This document shows, in pieces, positions 28,733-40,623 of a DNA stretch of 64,000 nucleotides. The stretch's first letter is position 1. Each line of letters starts with the position of its first letter. The notes under the pieces were generated by a model. That model had not been told where the DNA came from. It searched no databases and saw only the letters and a program-made list of their open reading frames with translations. The position numbers were made by a program, and so were the translations under genes. The stretch is from Rhinopomastus cyanomelas (lineage: Eukaryota; Chordata; Aves; Bucerotiformes; Rhinopomastidae), in the NCBI GenBank assembly GCA_013400115.1, contig VXBP01001803.1:74776-138775 (forward strand). The letters run 5' to 3'.

Positions 28733-30430
28733 AGTGATATTTCCTTTTTTAATGTTAGACCAGGAAATAACCATTTCTTCTGCTTTGATAAGAAGTCTCC
28801 TGTTGTACTTGTTTTTATGAACATGAAAATACACTCTCTACAGTATCTTCCTGAGGAAAGTGGCTTCTAACAAGAGCTGTGGGCCGAATTAGCTTTCAAG
28901 CATTGTAAAATTTTTTGAAATAACTTTTATATTCAAATTTGTGCTTAAAAAAGCAAGAGACAATGTATATAGTGTTACTCTTGCCACCAAGTTGTTAGTG
29001 CGAGGTACAGCTTGGCTTCTTTAGAACTTCAAAGCAGCTAAGTAGCTTATTGTCATAACGACTGACATAAAAGCAGCAAAATCTGTCTGGTGACATAATG
29101 CAGATTTATGCCACTTTCTAAGAGAAACATGTTTTGTACACACAGTCATGTAGGTTTTTTTCTTATGAAACTCATTTGTAAACATTCATACAGTAATGTT
29201 TGTTACTCTTTGAAACACAGCTCCTTTTCCTTCTGTCGTCTCTTCCTTATTATGAAATTCTCAAACAGTTCTCAGGTATTAAAAGTCATACAAGTAGATT
29301 CTTTTATGACAGACTTGCTGGCTGGAACCCAGCTAAGGTTGCTGGTGCCTGACATTGCCCTACTTTGAGTAAGATTTTTCAATACTGTTTGCTAAATTAT
29401 TGTTAGATTATGGTAAATAAGTTATTTTCAGTATTGCTTTAGGAATTTGTAATTGCAGACAACGTACTGTTAAGAATTACTGGAGCCTTTGTACTTTTAA
29501 AGCAACCTCTTAACTCAAAAGGCTCCGATCAGCGTGCTGTGAACTGCTGTCTTTTGCTCTGCAGAGGCTGACTGGTCACAAATAAGTAATTTTGTAATAC
29601 AAAAAATTGCAGTAGTGCAGTCAGATGTTTCAGAGAAGAATAAAAGTGCATACCAGGAAATTATCTCTTGCATTTTTATTAATGTTACTCTAGTCTTTGT
29701 ACTATTCATAGGAAACACTGTGAGTAAAAGTTTACTATCTTATATTCAAAGCTCCACTGCAAAACTGCTTGGGAGTACTATACTATAACAGCAACTCACT
29801 ATTTTCAGATGCAGCTACTGCACTTTAAGTTAATTTATATGTTCTGTCAAAAGCTATGTGTATTTTTAAAAAGAAAAAAAATACAAGTTTTTACCAGATT
29901 CAGAAATTTGCAGTGCGTACTTTGGACTAAGGCTCCAGTTCATGATAACATTAGTACCCAAACAAGTATGTGACTGGCATACAGAAAGGTTTGTGCACTG
30001 CCTTGCTTGTACAGATTAATAGAAATGCACACAAATAGCTGGATTAAGTTGAAGAGTAAAGTAATATCTATACATCTTCAGCTTTTAAGGCCCCAGAATG
30101 CTTTCTGCCCTTTCTGGCAGGAAGTAAGTTGACTCCATATGTTCAATTACTATTTTAGTTTATTTAATGGAATACAACAGTATGTTGAACATTAGATTCT
30201 ATATATTGATGTGTGATGTCCTTATTTCCTTGAGTGCTAAGCTTCAGGTTATTTAAGAAAGGAATCACTCAGTGATGGCAAATGCCCAATTCACAGTCAC
30301 TAAAAATTCATTAAACAGTATGTGGTGTTTGGGCTGGTTGGTTTTTCGCCATGTCTGTTGAATTATTTAATCTGTTGTAGAAAGCATGTAATACTTTGCA
30401 AAATTAAATTGCATTTTAAATAAATAATTG

Positions 30431-31189
30431 CGTTTTCATAAACTGTTTGTGGAGAACAATGTTGCTGCCAATATGTCCTTAAGTATAGCAAGGACAACTT
30501 GTCCCTTATGCAGGTAACAGTGATTCTGAAGAAGAGGGAGACTGCATAAGACAGAATACTGTGAATTAAAGAGAGAGTTTGCTGAGTGAACTGATTTTTT
30601 GCAAGTAGAGCAAAGAGTTGGAAATTTGCAGATTTCCATGAATCAAGAGGGACAAGTAGCAAAAATGGGCTAAAACATTAGTGGCCTGTATTTCTACAAA
30701 GCCAGAAAACTGGGTCAGTACTGGGTCAGTAGGTGGGAGAACAAAGTATGAATCATCAGTATTCATTTCTCAAGACTGTGCTCCCAGCTTAGAGAGGGAG
30801 ATAACACCCTTGCACCTGCTTCTGCTGTCCTATTTCTCTTTTACCACAATTTGGCTTGCTCCAGGTAAAAGCCCTTCTTTGAGACATTTGTGGATCGCCA
30901 CAAGCCAATGCCATTGAGCACGAAATAACTGTTGTATGGAACTACAGCTATAATTCAAGAATGGCACTGACTTTGAGATAATGTCTGTAGTTGTCAAGAT
31001 GTCAGAGGAAGTTGGTGAATTGGCCTGTGTATCATCCTATCACTCAGCCTGTCTCTCTGAAGATTATTGACATGTTTTCCCATAGAAACAGAGGAACATC
31101 ATCATAGCACTGTATTTTTCTGGCAACTTTGGACGTCCTGGCTTATTTTGACCAAATCTCTCACAGAGGGAAGAATTTTAGAGATAATC
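30431..31189. other. Intergenic spacer, nothing recognised
   Basis: Contains only a small tandem duplication of ACTGGGTCAGTA at about 30709-30732. Confidence 0.5.
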
Positions 31190-31930
31190 ACAGAATCACT
31201 TTCACTGGAAGAGACCTTTAAGATCATCAAGCCCAAACATTGACCCAGCACTGCTGAGTCACTACTAAGCCCTATCCCAAAACACCCCATCTCTACAGCT
31301 TTTAAATACCTCCAGGGCTGGTGACTGTATCATATCCCTGGGTAGCCTGTTCCAATATCTGATAACCAATTCAGTGAAGATATTCTTCCTAATATCTTAC
31401 CTAAATCTCCCTTGTCATAGCTTGTGGCTGTTTTCTCTCATCCTGTTGCTTGCTGCTTGGGAGGACAGGCCAACTCCCACTTGCTATAACCTCCTTTCAG
31501 GTAAATACAAACAGCAATAAGGTCTTCCCTGCGCCTCCTTTTCTCAAGGCTAAGCAACCCCAGTTCTCTCAGACACTCCTCAAAAAACTTGTGCTCTAGA
31601 CACTTCAGCAGCTTTTTTTCCCTTCTTCGGTCATGCTTCAGCACCAAAATTCTCTCTTGTACTGAGGAGCCCAAAACTGACCACAGTATTTAAGGTGTGG
31701 CCTCACCAGTGGTGAGTACAGATGACAATCACTTTCCTACTCCTTCTAGCTACACTTTTCTAATACAAGGCAAGATGTTATTTGCCTTCTTGGTCACCTG
31801 AGCACACTGCTGGCTCATGTTCAGCCAATGATCAGTCAGTACCCCCCAGGTCCTCTTTAGTGTGCATTTTTCCAACACTCAATCTGTTACTTTTTGAAAG
31901 TTGGTCCAGCTTTCCAAGTAATTTGGTTTG
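31190..31930 (-). repeat. CR1 LINE 3' part, minus strand
   Basis: Plus strand starts with AATCACAGAATCACTTTCAC and GGAAGAGACCTTTAAG, the inverted 3' end. Minus translation has ECLRELGLLSLEKRRRREDL, the ORF2 C-terminus. The match fades near 31930. A CR1-like line with GCGCTTGGCCTTGTT reappears near 33470, beyond an LTR-like unit. Confidence 0.88.
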
Positions 31931-32025
31931 TGCTTTCATGAATAAAAATGCATTTTAGCTTTAAGAGGTGTTCTCCCGTTAACCCCTCAAGTGACCTTTA
32001 CCCCAGGGACTGGTCAATGCCAGCC

Positions 32026-32033
32026 TATAAAAG
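32026..32033 (+). promoter_or_regulatory. TATA box of LTR-like unit
   Basis: TATAAAAG in a CCAGCC-TATAAAAGGGAGC context. Confidence 0.5.
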
Positions 32034-33294
32034 GGAGCTAATTTCCTGGTTTGGCTCTGTTGGATCTGAGACATCTCCCCAGAGACATCAGCTGGGGAGC
32101 TGCATCCAGCTTCCTGCCACAGTGGCTGGACATGGTTACCCAGGCTGCACTCCCTTCTCAGCGTTGGAGTGAGCCTTCAGTCACGCCAACACCCCATCCC
32201 ACCCCACTGTTTAGGGAATGGGTGCAGCTGCTGACCTCTGCACCTTGCTCAGTTGTTTGGAGGCTGAGAAGCAACCACGAACAGGACATGGCCCCTGCTG
32301 TGGGTGTGCTCCCAGAATGACCTGGGAAGTCAGAAGCTGGCTGACTGCTGCCTCTGGTGATGGCGAATTGCCAAACCACTCTGGGCACAACTGGGCAGCT
32401 CTGGTCGCAACTGGGTGGCTCTGCGGCCATCCCTGCCAAAGCAGTGAGCCCTACCCACTTCTACATGGGCAGTCTCTGTCCTCTGCATCTCCACCATAGA
32501 AGTGGCACGTGATTTAAAGAGATCTGGACCAGTTTTCCCTGCAGCTTCTGTCTCTGGAATGAAATGGGATGAAATATGAAAGCAACTTCAAGGTGGTCTC
32601 TTCTGGAAAACGCCCAGTGGACTGCAGTGAGATGATGAAACTGTTTTCCCCTTTCCTTGTGACTGTGAAGGGGAAAAAGAGACTTAACCATCTCCCCTGT
32701 GGAGCTGAACTGTAATGTCCTGGAATCCTCTTCTCCCTGGAACTGTAGGCAAAGCAGGAGAGAGAGAAAAGAAGCAGAGACAGAAAAAACAAGCTTCTGG
32801 AGGGAAGCTTTCATCCCAAACATGGCAAACAAGACCTGCTTGCTGTGGAGAGAGGTCTCACGTGATGCATCAGCGCCATGTTGCCTTTGTCTTCACCACA
32901 GGTGGGGTTGCACCTCACCAGTGCCATCGTGCTCTTGTTCCCAATTGTGGAAAACTAACAGAGATACCAAGATACTGTGCTCCAGCTCTGCCACTGAGTG
33001 ACCAAGGAACTTTGTCTTCTCCCACTGTATGCGGCAAAATTGGATTAATCTGTGAATAGACCGAACTTCTCGTTATCCAATAGGTCATTGTATGGAGATG
33101 CTTCTTCAGCTCAAGAGTCAATGTAGAGGTAAAGTACAGATGAATAGAGAGTGCTTCTGTGCCCCTCTGATCTGAGCTACTCGCTTACCCCAGGGTCCAT
33201 GTGTAAAGTCAATTGATGTAATTCCTTTGTTTGTTTTGGGTTTTTTTTCATACATACTTTTTGGGGTACTTTTTTTTTTCTGGGTTGTGGGTTC

Positions 33295-33300
33295 AATAAA
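33295..33300 (+). terminator. Polyadenylation signal of LTR-like unit
   Basis: GGTTCAATAAAATTCC after a run of T. Followed by ATTGCTTC-type sequence, common at LTR ends. Confidence 0.5.
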
Positions 33301-33499
33301 ATTCCTTTCTTTGTAACAAGATTGCTTCATTTGTGTTGAATTGTCCTGAGACCAGGATTGATGCTGGACTCGCTGGCACTGACCTGAGTCGATGTGTCCT
33401 CTACAGCTTAATTGTGCACTCATGCCTAAGTGTGTAGCCTTCCATGGGATTGTTATCATGCAGGTTTGGGACCCTGCGCTTGGCCTTGTTTCTAGAAGC

Positions 33500-36400
33500 T
33501 GTGCAAGACATATGGTGAGGTAGAGAAGTTAGGTCTCTGAGACAAGCTGTCACAAGAACAACACTGTTAAAATAACAGAGATGTTAACCCAGGAAGGAAA
33601 TCAAATTGCTCACTTTCTCTATGGACTCTCTTTGCAACACCATTCCAGCTTCAGCATAAAGAGCCAGCTACATGTAAAAGGAGTTTCACAGGCTTTGTTC
33701 CAGAGATGGAGGAATTACTTCCCTGTAACACACACAAATATACCTCCTTCTCAATGAGGTAGAAATGTCCCCAAGAGGGGCAGCTGGAAATCTCATTTCA
33801 CTATACACCTGGCTGTCAGTTAAAAACAGTGCAAGATGAGAAAAGATGGAAGATGGAAGAGTAACTTATGTACTCCCAGAGTCAGGAATCATTAAAAACT
33901 TTTTAAACTCAGCATAATTAAGTTGGTTTTGTTTTCCTACAATAGGGTATTTGCTGTCTCTGTGTCTGTGGAAAAAATCGTATATTGTTTTGACACTGAT
34001 AACATTTCTAGTACTGTCTGACTGGATTATATTATAAAAGTGCTAGAAAACTTTTAGTCTAGTGTGTAATTGTTTAGGTAGATGCTTCTTAGGTGTTCAA
34101 ACCTTGTTATATCTATAAGCATTTGTGGCAGATTGTGGCAGATCTCTTCATTCACCATATTCCAAGGGCAAGATTGCTTCCATGTCCAGCCCAGTGACAT
34201 GTGTGCCTCTCTGAACAAAGACCAGAAGAAAAAAACAAGAAGAAGCAGGAAACCGGAAGCAGGAAGATACAGAAGTGTTGTACTGGTTTTTGCAGAGCTG
34301 CAACCACAGGTTTCCATAGTAACTGCCCAATCTCTCAAGCCAAGAAACCCACCAAATTTAAACTAAATAAAAAGCCAGCCAGGAAAGCAAAGAACATGTG
34401 GGGAGATGCAATTGGACAGCTTGCAGTTCTCTGCCATACACACAAACTGAGACGTCATGTCATCATCATTCACATATGAAGGCTCCCACTCTCCATCTCA
34501 TGACTTCTCTGTGTCTCATAGTGCAGAAGTTTGTTTAGGTCTCTTGAAGCACAGGGACTGGATAGCAACCATTTCCTCTGCACTAAGGTGGCAGTTTGTG
34601 GGAACTGAATTGCCTTTGAGATCTTTGCCTTTCTGTCAAATCAGAGTGAGACCAGCCAATGAGTTAAATATTAAAAAATAGTTGTGACTAGGAGACACAA
34701 AAGGGCGGGCATCCTGCCATATTTCCTGAGGAAATCCTGCCTGATTTTTTAAAGGAAACAGGATCAACTCAGATATTTGGGAAATGTGTCTGCTATTTGT
34801 CCTGTTATTTTTATGGCAGTAAACTTTATAACTTTAGGACATTTCTTCATTAAAACTTGGAAGACTGAGGTAACTGTCTAAAACCAGCAATTACCATTCC
34901 ATAGGATACATTTTGTAATTTTTTTTTACTGCAACAATGTAGTGCATTTGAACTCAATATACTGCCTTCCAAGATCCCTGGTTCATGAAGAAGTCCTGCA
35001 CAAATTGTACTCATCTGTGTGTGTATTTACTGTTTCATCTTCACTAATGGATTTGTTTTGCTTCCAGTTCTCTTGACGAAATCTCTGAAAGCTGCAGTTC
35101 AACAACTAAATACCAAGTCAATCCTTTAAACTAACTTTTTGTGCATCTACTACATCTTCCCATGTGAAGCTGATGGAGATTTTGCTACCACTGAAGGCAA
35201 GGTCACGGCTGTAAAGGCTTGCGAAATACACTAGCTTGATAGTTAACACAGGCTACGTGACAAAATTAAAGAGAATAGAGACCTCAGCAGGAGTAATGCA
35301 AACCAAAGGGAATAAAGAACTGTAGACATGAGTGAAACAACATGAGGGACTGTGTCATGAAGAAACGGAAGTGCCCCTCTCCTTTCTTTCATGTCATACC
35401 TCTGTCTCCTTTTAGTACTCTCTCCCTGACTTCTTCCATCCATAACTATTGGATGATCATCAATCAAACAGCAGAGCTGTGCTGTGTCTCTGATCTAAGG
35501 GCTTTAGAGGACCCCATCATTGTCTCCTACCTGAAATTTTTCCCATTGTGCTCCAGACATAGAAAGATAAAGGGAATAGACCGTTCTTCAGATCTACTCA
35601 AGGACCATTTCCCTCCACGGTTGCTTTGAATACAATAATTCCCAGAATTTAACGACCCATATTTTTGCTTCTTCTGGTTAGACAACATTTTCCAGAGTCA
35701 AATAAAGTTACTGTCTTCTCAGATTAATTCTGCCCACAGTAAATGAGAAATCCAGAAAGAAATAAAATTTTGACTGGAAAAATGACCTGTAATGTATGAA
35801 CTTGACTTTCTTTGTTCCTAGTTTATTCAAATTAGCTGCATATTAACTGATACTAAGGCAAGACTCCAACCTGGGGTAGAGATTCCTTGAGCCTCTTTTT
35901 GTGCTTTCGAGCTGTGTGTGCTACCATAATCCCCTCCCAACTTTCTGAAGATATCAAAGCATTTTTCACTCTGTCTGTTGCAGAGTCACTGGTGGTCCAC
36001 AGAGTAAAAGCAGTATGGCCTATGCCTCAGATGTAGCCAGTCTGCACAAATCATTCCCTGCATTCTCCTGGCAGGTGAATTTGTGTAGCTCTAATGGATG
36101 AGCAGATGTGTGCTTTTACCCAGAGCCCTCCTGCAGCTGCCTAGAGCTCTTCACCATCTCTTCCTCAGGAAATGATGGGATACACTCCATTACTTGGCAT
36201 GCAATCAGGACACAGAGAGAACAAGAGAAGTATGTCTGCTGAATGCTCAGTGTAGAAGGAAAACACCATCTGCAGCTCTTCATAAGCCTGTGGTGGGGCT
36301 GAGGAAATTAGTCCTTTGTGAATCTAAGCAAGAAGCCACTCTACATGGCTGACATAGATGGGCAACCATCCATGCAAGCCCAGCTTCTGTCTGATTTTTT

Positions 36401-37035
36401 TGGACTGCTGCAGGAGCTTAGAGAAATTCATGTACTCCCAAGAAATTGATTCTTTACCCAGTACACAAGCCAATACATACACAGGGTCAGGGTATGTGCA
36501 AACACAGGTTTGTGCCAAGCTGGGAGCTACGTGACATCACACAAAGGTGAATAGAGAAAAAGAAAGTCCCCTTCAAGAATACTGTTTATCAGTCTACACT
36601 CAAGGCTTATCTCCAGGAGTGCTGATCACCCTTAAGTATCACTTACACGGATACTGTCTGTCTACACTCAAAGACAGAGCATAAGGTTAAGATTAAACTT
36701 ACTAAGATCCTGCTCAGCTTTTCTTCATACAGAAACCAACCCATAAAAAATAATCAGGCCTGCTTTTCTTAGACATCACCCAGAGCTTTGTTTAAGCACC
36801 TGTCATGTTTTGGCAGATGTAACCAGTATTACACCCTCTCTGTTATCTCTATCATTGCCCTTATTCTGCAAATTTAGAATTAGTCCCACCAAGATGATGA
36901 TGCTTTTTTCCCATGGAAGGTGTTACGGTTTTTCAAACAGCAAGTAAAATCTGTAAGCTTAATTTGCATGTTTTCTGCAAACAGAGTGGGTTTGGATTTT
37001 CAGAGTCAGGTTCGTGTCCCCCCTCCTACTTCTTC
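33500..37035. other. Intergenic sequence without recognised genes
   Basis: AT-rich. A short tandem GTGGCAGATT duplication occurs near 34125. No CR1 and no reading frame with a recognisable domain. Confidence 0.5.
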
Positions 37036-37830
37036 ACAGAATCATAGAACATTAAGGATTGGAAGGGATCTCAATAAATCATCAAGTCCAATCCCTTCGT
37101 CAGAACAGGATCACCTAGACTAAGGCACACAAGAACATATCCAGGAAGGTTTTAAATTTCTCCACAGAAGGAGACTCCACAACCTTCCTGGACAGCCTGT
37201 TCCAGTGCTCCGTCACCTTCACTGTGAAGAAGTTCCTTCTGACACTCATATGGAACCTCCTGTGTTCCAGCTTACACCCATTGTCCCTTGTCCTATTGAT
37301 GGATGACACTGAGAAAAGCCTGGCTCCATCCTCCTAACACACACCTTTCACATATTCATAAACATTAATCAGGTCACCCCTCAGTCTTTTCTCCAAGCTA
37401 AACAGACCCAGACTCCCGTATAAGGGAAATGTTCCACTTCCTTCATCATCTTTGTGGCTCTGCACTGGTTTCTCCAGCAGTTCTGTGTCTTCTTGAACTC
37501 AGAGGCCCACAACTGGACACAATATTCTAGATGTCATCTCACCAGAGCAGAGTAGAGGGAGAGGAGAAGCTGTCTTGATCTGCTAACCATCTCACTTCTG
37601 GTCCACCCCAGGATGCCATTGGCCTTCTTGGCCACAAGGGCACATTGCTGGTTCATGGTCATCACCAGATCCCTTTCTCCTGCACTGCTGTCCAACAGGT
37701 TGGTCCCCAACCTCTATACGATACCTGGAGTTGTTCTTGCTGAGATGCAAGACCCTACACTTATCCTTGTTATAGTTCATTAAATGTCTCCCCATCCAAC
37801 TCTCCAGTTGTGAGTTGGAGGTGGCCCATG
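37036..37830 (-). repeat. CR1 LINE 3' part, minus strand
   Basis: Plus strand starts with TCACAGAATCATAGAACATT and GGATTGGAAGGGATCTC. Continues through the 3' UTR into ORF2 (minus translation MNYNKDKCRVLHLSKNNSRY). Confidence 0.92.
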
Positions 37831-38659
37831 ATGTTGGTGAGCTGGATGTGCCCTGGAAACATGGCATGGCTTTAGACAACTTTGTACATCAGTGGAAATA
37901 AAGCTTTGTCTGGATTTCCATGTTTCGTTGAAATCGCGAAAGTTTTCTCGTTTGTGGCTGCTGGAATCTGCGTTTTAGAGGAAACCACATGGAACAGGTG
38001 TGTTTTTCCTCCACTGACACTGAGAGATGTGAGTTGAAACTTGAGAGACATCATGGTTGTACAGAAGGAGGAACAGCTGGAAGCATCTTCTCCCTTTTCA
38101 GGGTAAGGACATGAATTTTTTAGCTTGCTTATGTAGGAACATTGCAATGAATCCCCTATATTCTTTGCGTGTATGTTTATGTGGGGCTTTTTCGTGTGGG
38201 GTGAATTAAATGTCTTGTTGCCCAAAGTGAGCAAGTTCAATGTTTTTAACCTGTGATTTGTTAGTGGTTTTTTCCAAACCCTCCTTCTACTGTCTTTATT
38301 CCTGCCCAGTAACATTTAGCTAAGTTAATTGGTTTAAAATATCATTGGGGTTTTTAACCCATGACACAATGTCAGTTGTGCTGCCTGCCAGGAATATTTT
38401 CCTTGCCTAGTGGATGGCAGTGCCTGTGATGTACTTGAAAGTGCACTGCTTGGCATCAGTCCTTAAGACTGCTTCTTTTCATAAGCAAGACCCACACTTC
38501 TCTCAGGGATGTGATAGACTGAAAATGCACAAGTGGCCTACTGAGATACTAGTAAATATTAAAAATGGTCAAAGTCCTGGAATAAATTGAAGAAAATTTT
38601 AAGCACACAACTTGAATTCTGCCAAGACTTTCATACTCATTTAGCAAGGTCTGTGGATT

Positions 38660-39075
38660 TCCTCTAGACAGGATCCCCAACCCTCTTTCTCCTACACTGC
38701 TTTCCAACAGATCAGTCAGTACCTATACTGGTACTTGGGGTTGTTCTTGCCCAGATGCAAGACTCTACACTTACCCTTGTTATACTTAATTAAATTTCTC
38801 TCTGCCCAGCTCTCCAGCCTGTCCAGCTCTCACTGAATGACAGCACAGTCTGCTGGGGTGTTAGCAACACCACCCAGCTTTGTGTAATCAGCAAACTTGC
38901 TGACAGTGCACCCTAATCTCTCATCTAAGTCATCAACAAATAGATTGCAGGAGACTGGCCTCAGTACCGACCCCTGGGGGATTTCACTAGATACAGGCCT
39001 CCAACCAGACTCTGTCCCACTGACCACTTCATCTGGCTTCTATCGTGCAGCCAGTTTGGTATATATCTTCACAGG
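38660..39075 (-). repeat. CR1 LINE internal fragment, minus strand
   Basis: Minus translation gives GVPQGSVLG-like EIPQGSVLRPV, NLFVDDLDERLGCTVSKFAD and the NKGKCRVLHLG-type region. The 3' end is missing. It overlaps in content with the CR1 at 37036-37830, so the two are separate copies. Confidence 0.85.
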
Positions 39076-39699
39076 GGCTTAGAAAATTCTCAGAGTTGTT
39101 TCCCTTTTCCTTTGCTTTACTTAGCATCCAAGAACAGGGAAGAAGCAGAAGCAGTGTTTTTTTCACTACTACCAAATCTAAGCAGTGCACTAAACCATTC
39201 CTTCATTTTAGAATGCAATTAAACTAGGCTGCAGAGAGACAAGAAGGAAAGACTGGTCTTACAGTCTTTCCTTCTTGCTCTGCTCTCTTAAATACACCAT
39301 CAAACTCCATGTCCAGTGAAGTGGAGTATTTTCCACAGCAAGAGTATGCCCAAACATGCCCTCACACCCACCTTTCTCCTCTGCCTCAGACAGCAAGTCA
39401 GACTTCCTCTGTGGCTCCAACCCAGCACTGCTACAGGCATGTGTGATCTGTAATTTCATTTACGGCAGCAGTTAGGGGAAAGTTGTAGTGGACGATTGGT
39501 ATTTACTCATCACTGACGGTGGCCTGGTGAAAAGCACCAACAGGTAACTCAAACCTTTTCAGGACATCTCTTGCTATTTCAAAGATGCTTGTCAAACTGT
39601 TGCTTAAAGGTCCAATTTGGTGCTCTTCAACTTAGAGGATGCCAGGTGATTATAAGCTTATGATCCTTACATTTGGATACAAGAAATGGGTTTGGATTT

Positions 39700-39830
39700 T
39701 TTTTTTCACCCAGTCAACATGGGTTTATTAAAGGCAGGTCCTACCTGACGAGCCTGATCTCTTTCTATGACAGGATGACTCAACTATTGGATATGGGTAA
39801 GGCTGTGCATATTGTTTACTTGTCTGAGGA
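39700..39830 (+). repeat. CR1 LINE RT fragment, plus strand
   Basis: Plus translation SQHGFIKGRSYLTSLISFYD followed by KAVHIVYL matches the CR1 reverse transcriptase. Only about 130 bases remain. Confidence 0.8.
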
Positions 39831-40607
39831 GAATCACGATTCTCAAATATTAGTTTATCCACAAATTAAAAATGTTATAGCTTTAGTACTAGTACGGTCA
39901 CAGACAAATGAAAATCTTTGTCTTGAGCTCACACCTTGACACAGTATCTCATTAAATATGTCTTTATTCACTGTGGAGGATGACTTCCTGGGGCTAAAAT
40001 GGGAGAAATATTAAGTAATAATTTCTATTGCAACACTGGTAAAGATGGAAAGTCTTGTGGATTATGAAGAGTTTTAACATTACTGCTTTTCTTTTGCTAT
40101 TATTTTTAAAGACCATTCTTTAGTTTAAGAGTATCATTTGTCCAATTGACAGAGTTAACGGCAAACATCCTAGCTGACAAGGATGACAGATCATGCAAGC
40201 TGATGATTAGGTGTCAAACTGAAGAAACTGCAGTGAAAACAACCTGTAAACAAAAGAGTCAGTGAAGAGCAGTAGGGGAACTTGGTGCAAACGGGACCAC
40301 ATAGCTCCAGACATACACAGCTCCATGAAGCTGTCGTTTGTTTAATTGACACTGGAGTGTAGACAAAACCCTCTTAACTGTATTTTGAGCTCACTGAGAA
40401 CTGTTTTCTTCAGTCTGCATACACAGCTGGTAGCAAAGTGACACGGCAAGAGGCAGCACTGCTTGAACACTTACCATGAGCAGCAGCATTACAGACCGTC
40501 TTTCAACCCAGAGCAGGCTGAACGAGTAAAAATGCTATTTTCAGAGCTATAGCAAGCCCAAGACAATTAAGACGGCAGATACTGAGCAAAATTACACTGT
40601 TAAGTTT
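39831..40607. other. Intergenic spacer between repeats and SLC24A2 3' end
   Basis: AT-rich, nothing recognised. Confidence 0.45.
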
Positions 40608-40623
40608 TTTATTAGTGTTTATT
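40608..40623 (-). terminator. SLC24A2: Candidate distal SLC24A2 polyadenylation signals
   Basis: Two AATAAA signals on the minus strand (TTTATT at 40608-40613 and 40618-40623 on plus). If used, the SLC24A2 3' UTR would be about 6.8 kb, in line with the long 3' UTR known in mammals. Confidence 0.4.

Larger units (their letters stand above)
27576..30430 (+). other. ACER2: Probable ACER2 3' UTR and flank
   Basis: CR1-free, AT-rich sequence after the ACER2 stop. Further AATAAA signals occur at 28727-28732, 29639-29644 and 30419-30424. Mammalian ACER2 has a multi-kilobase 3' UTR, so one of these distal sites is a plausible main end. No other gene recognised. Confidence 0.5.
31935..33455 (+). mobile_element. 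Putative LTR-type retroelement (long LTR or solo LTR), plus strand
   Basis: A TATA box (CCTATAAAAGGG, 32026-32033) is followed about 1.27 kb later by AATAAA at 33295-33300 after a T-rich stretch, then about 150 bases of tail. The whole unit lies between two pieces of CR1. No long reading frame with recognisable gag or pol motifs is present. The arrangement fits a solo LTR with a long R region, as known for some avian ERVL families. The exact ends and target duplication could not be fixed, so class and borders are inference. Confidence 0.4.
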
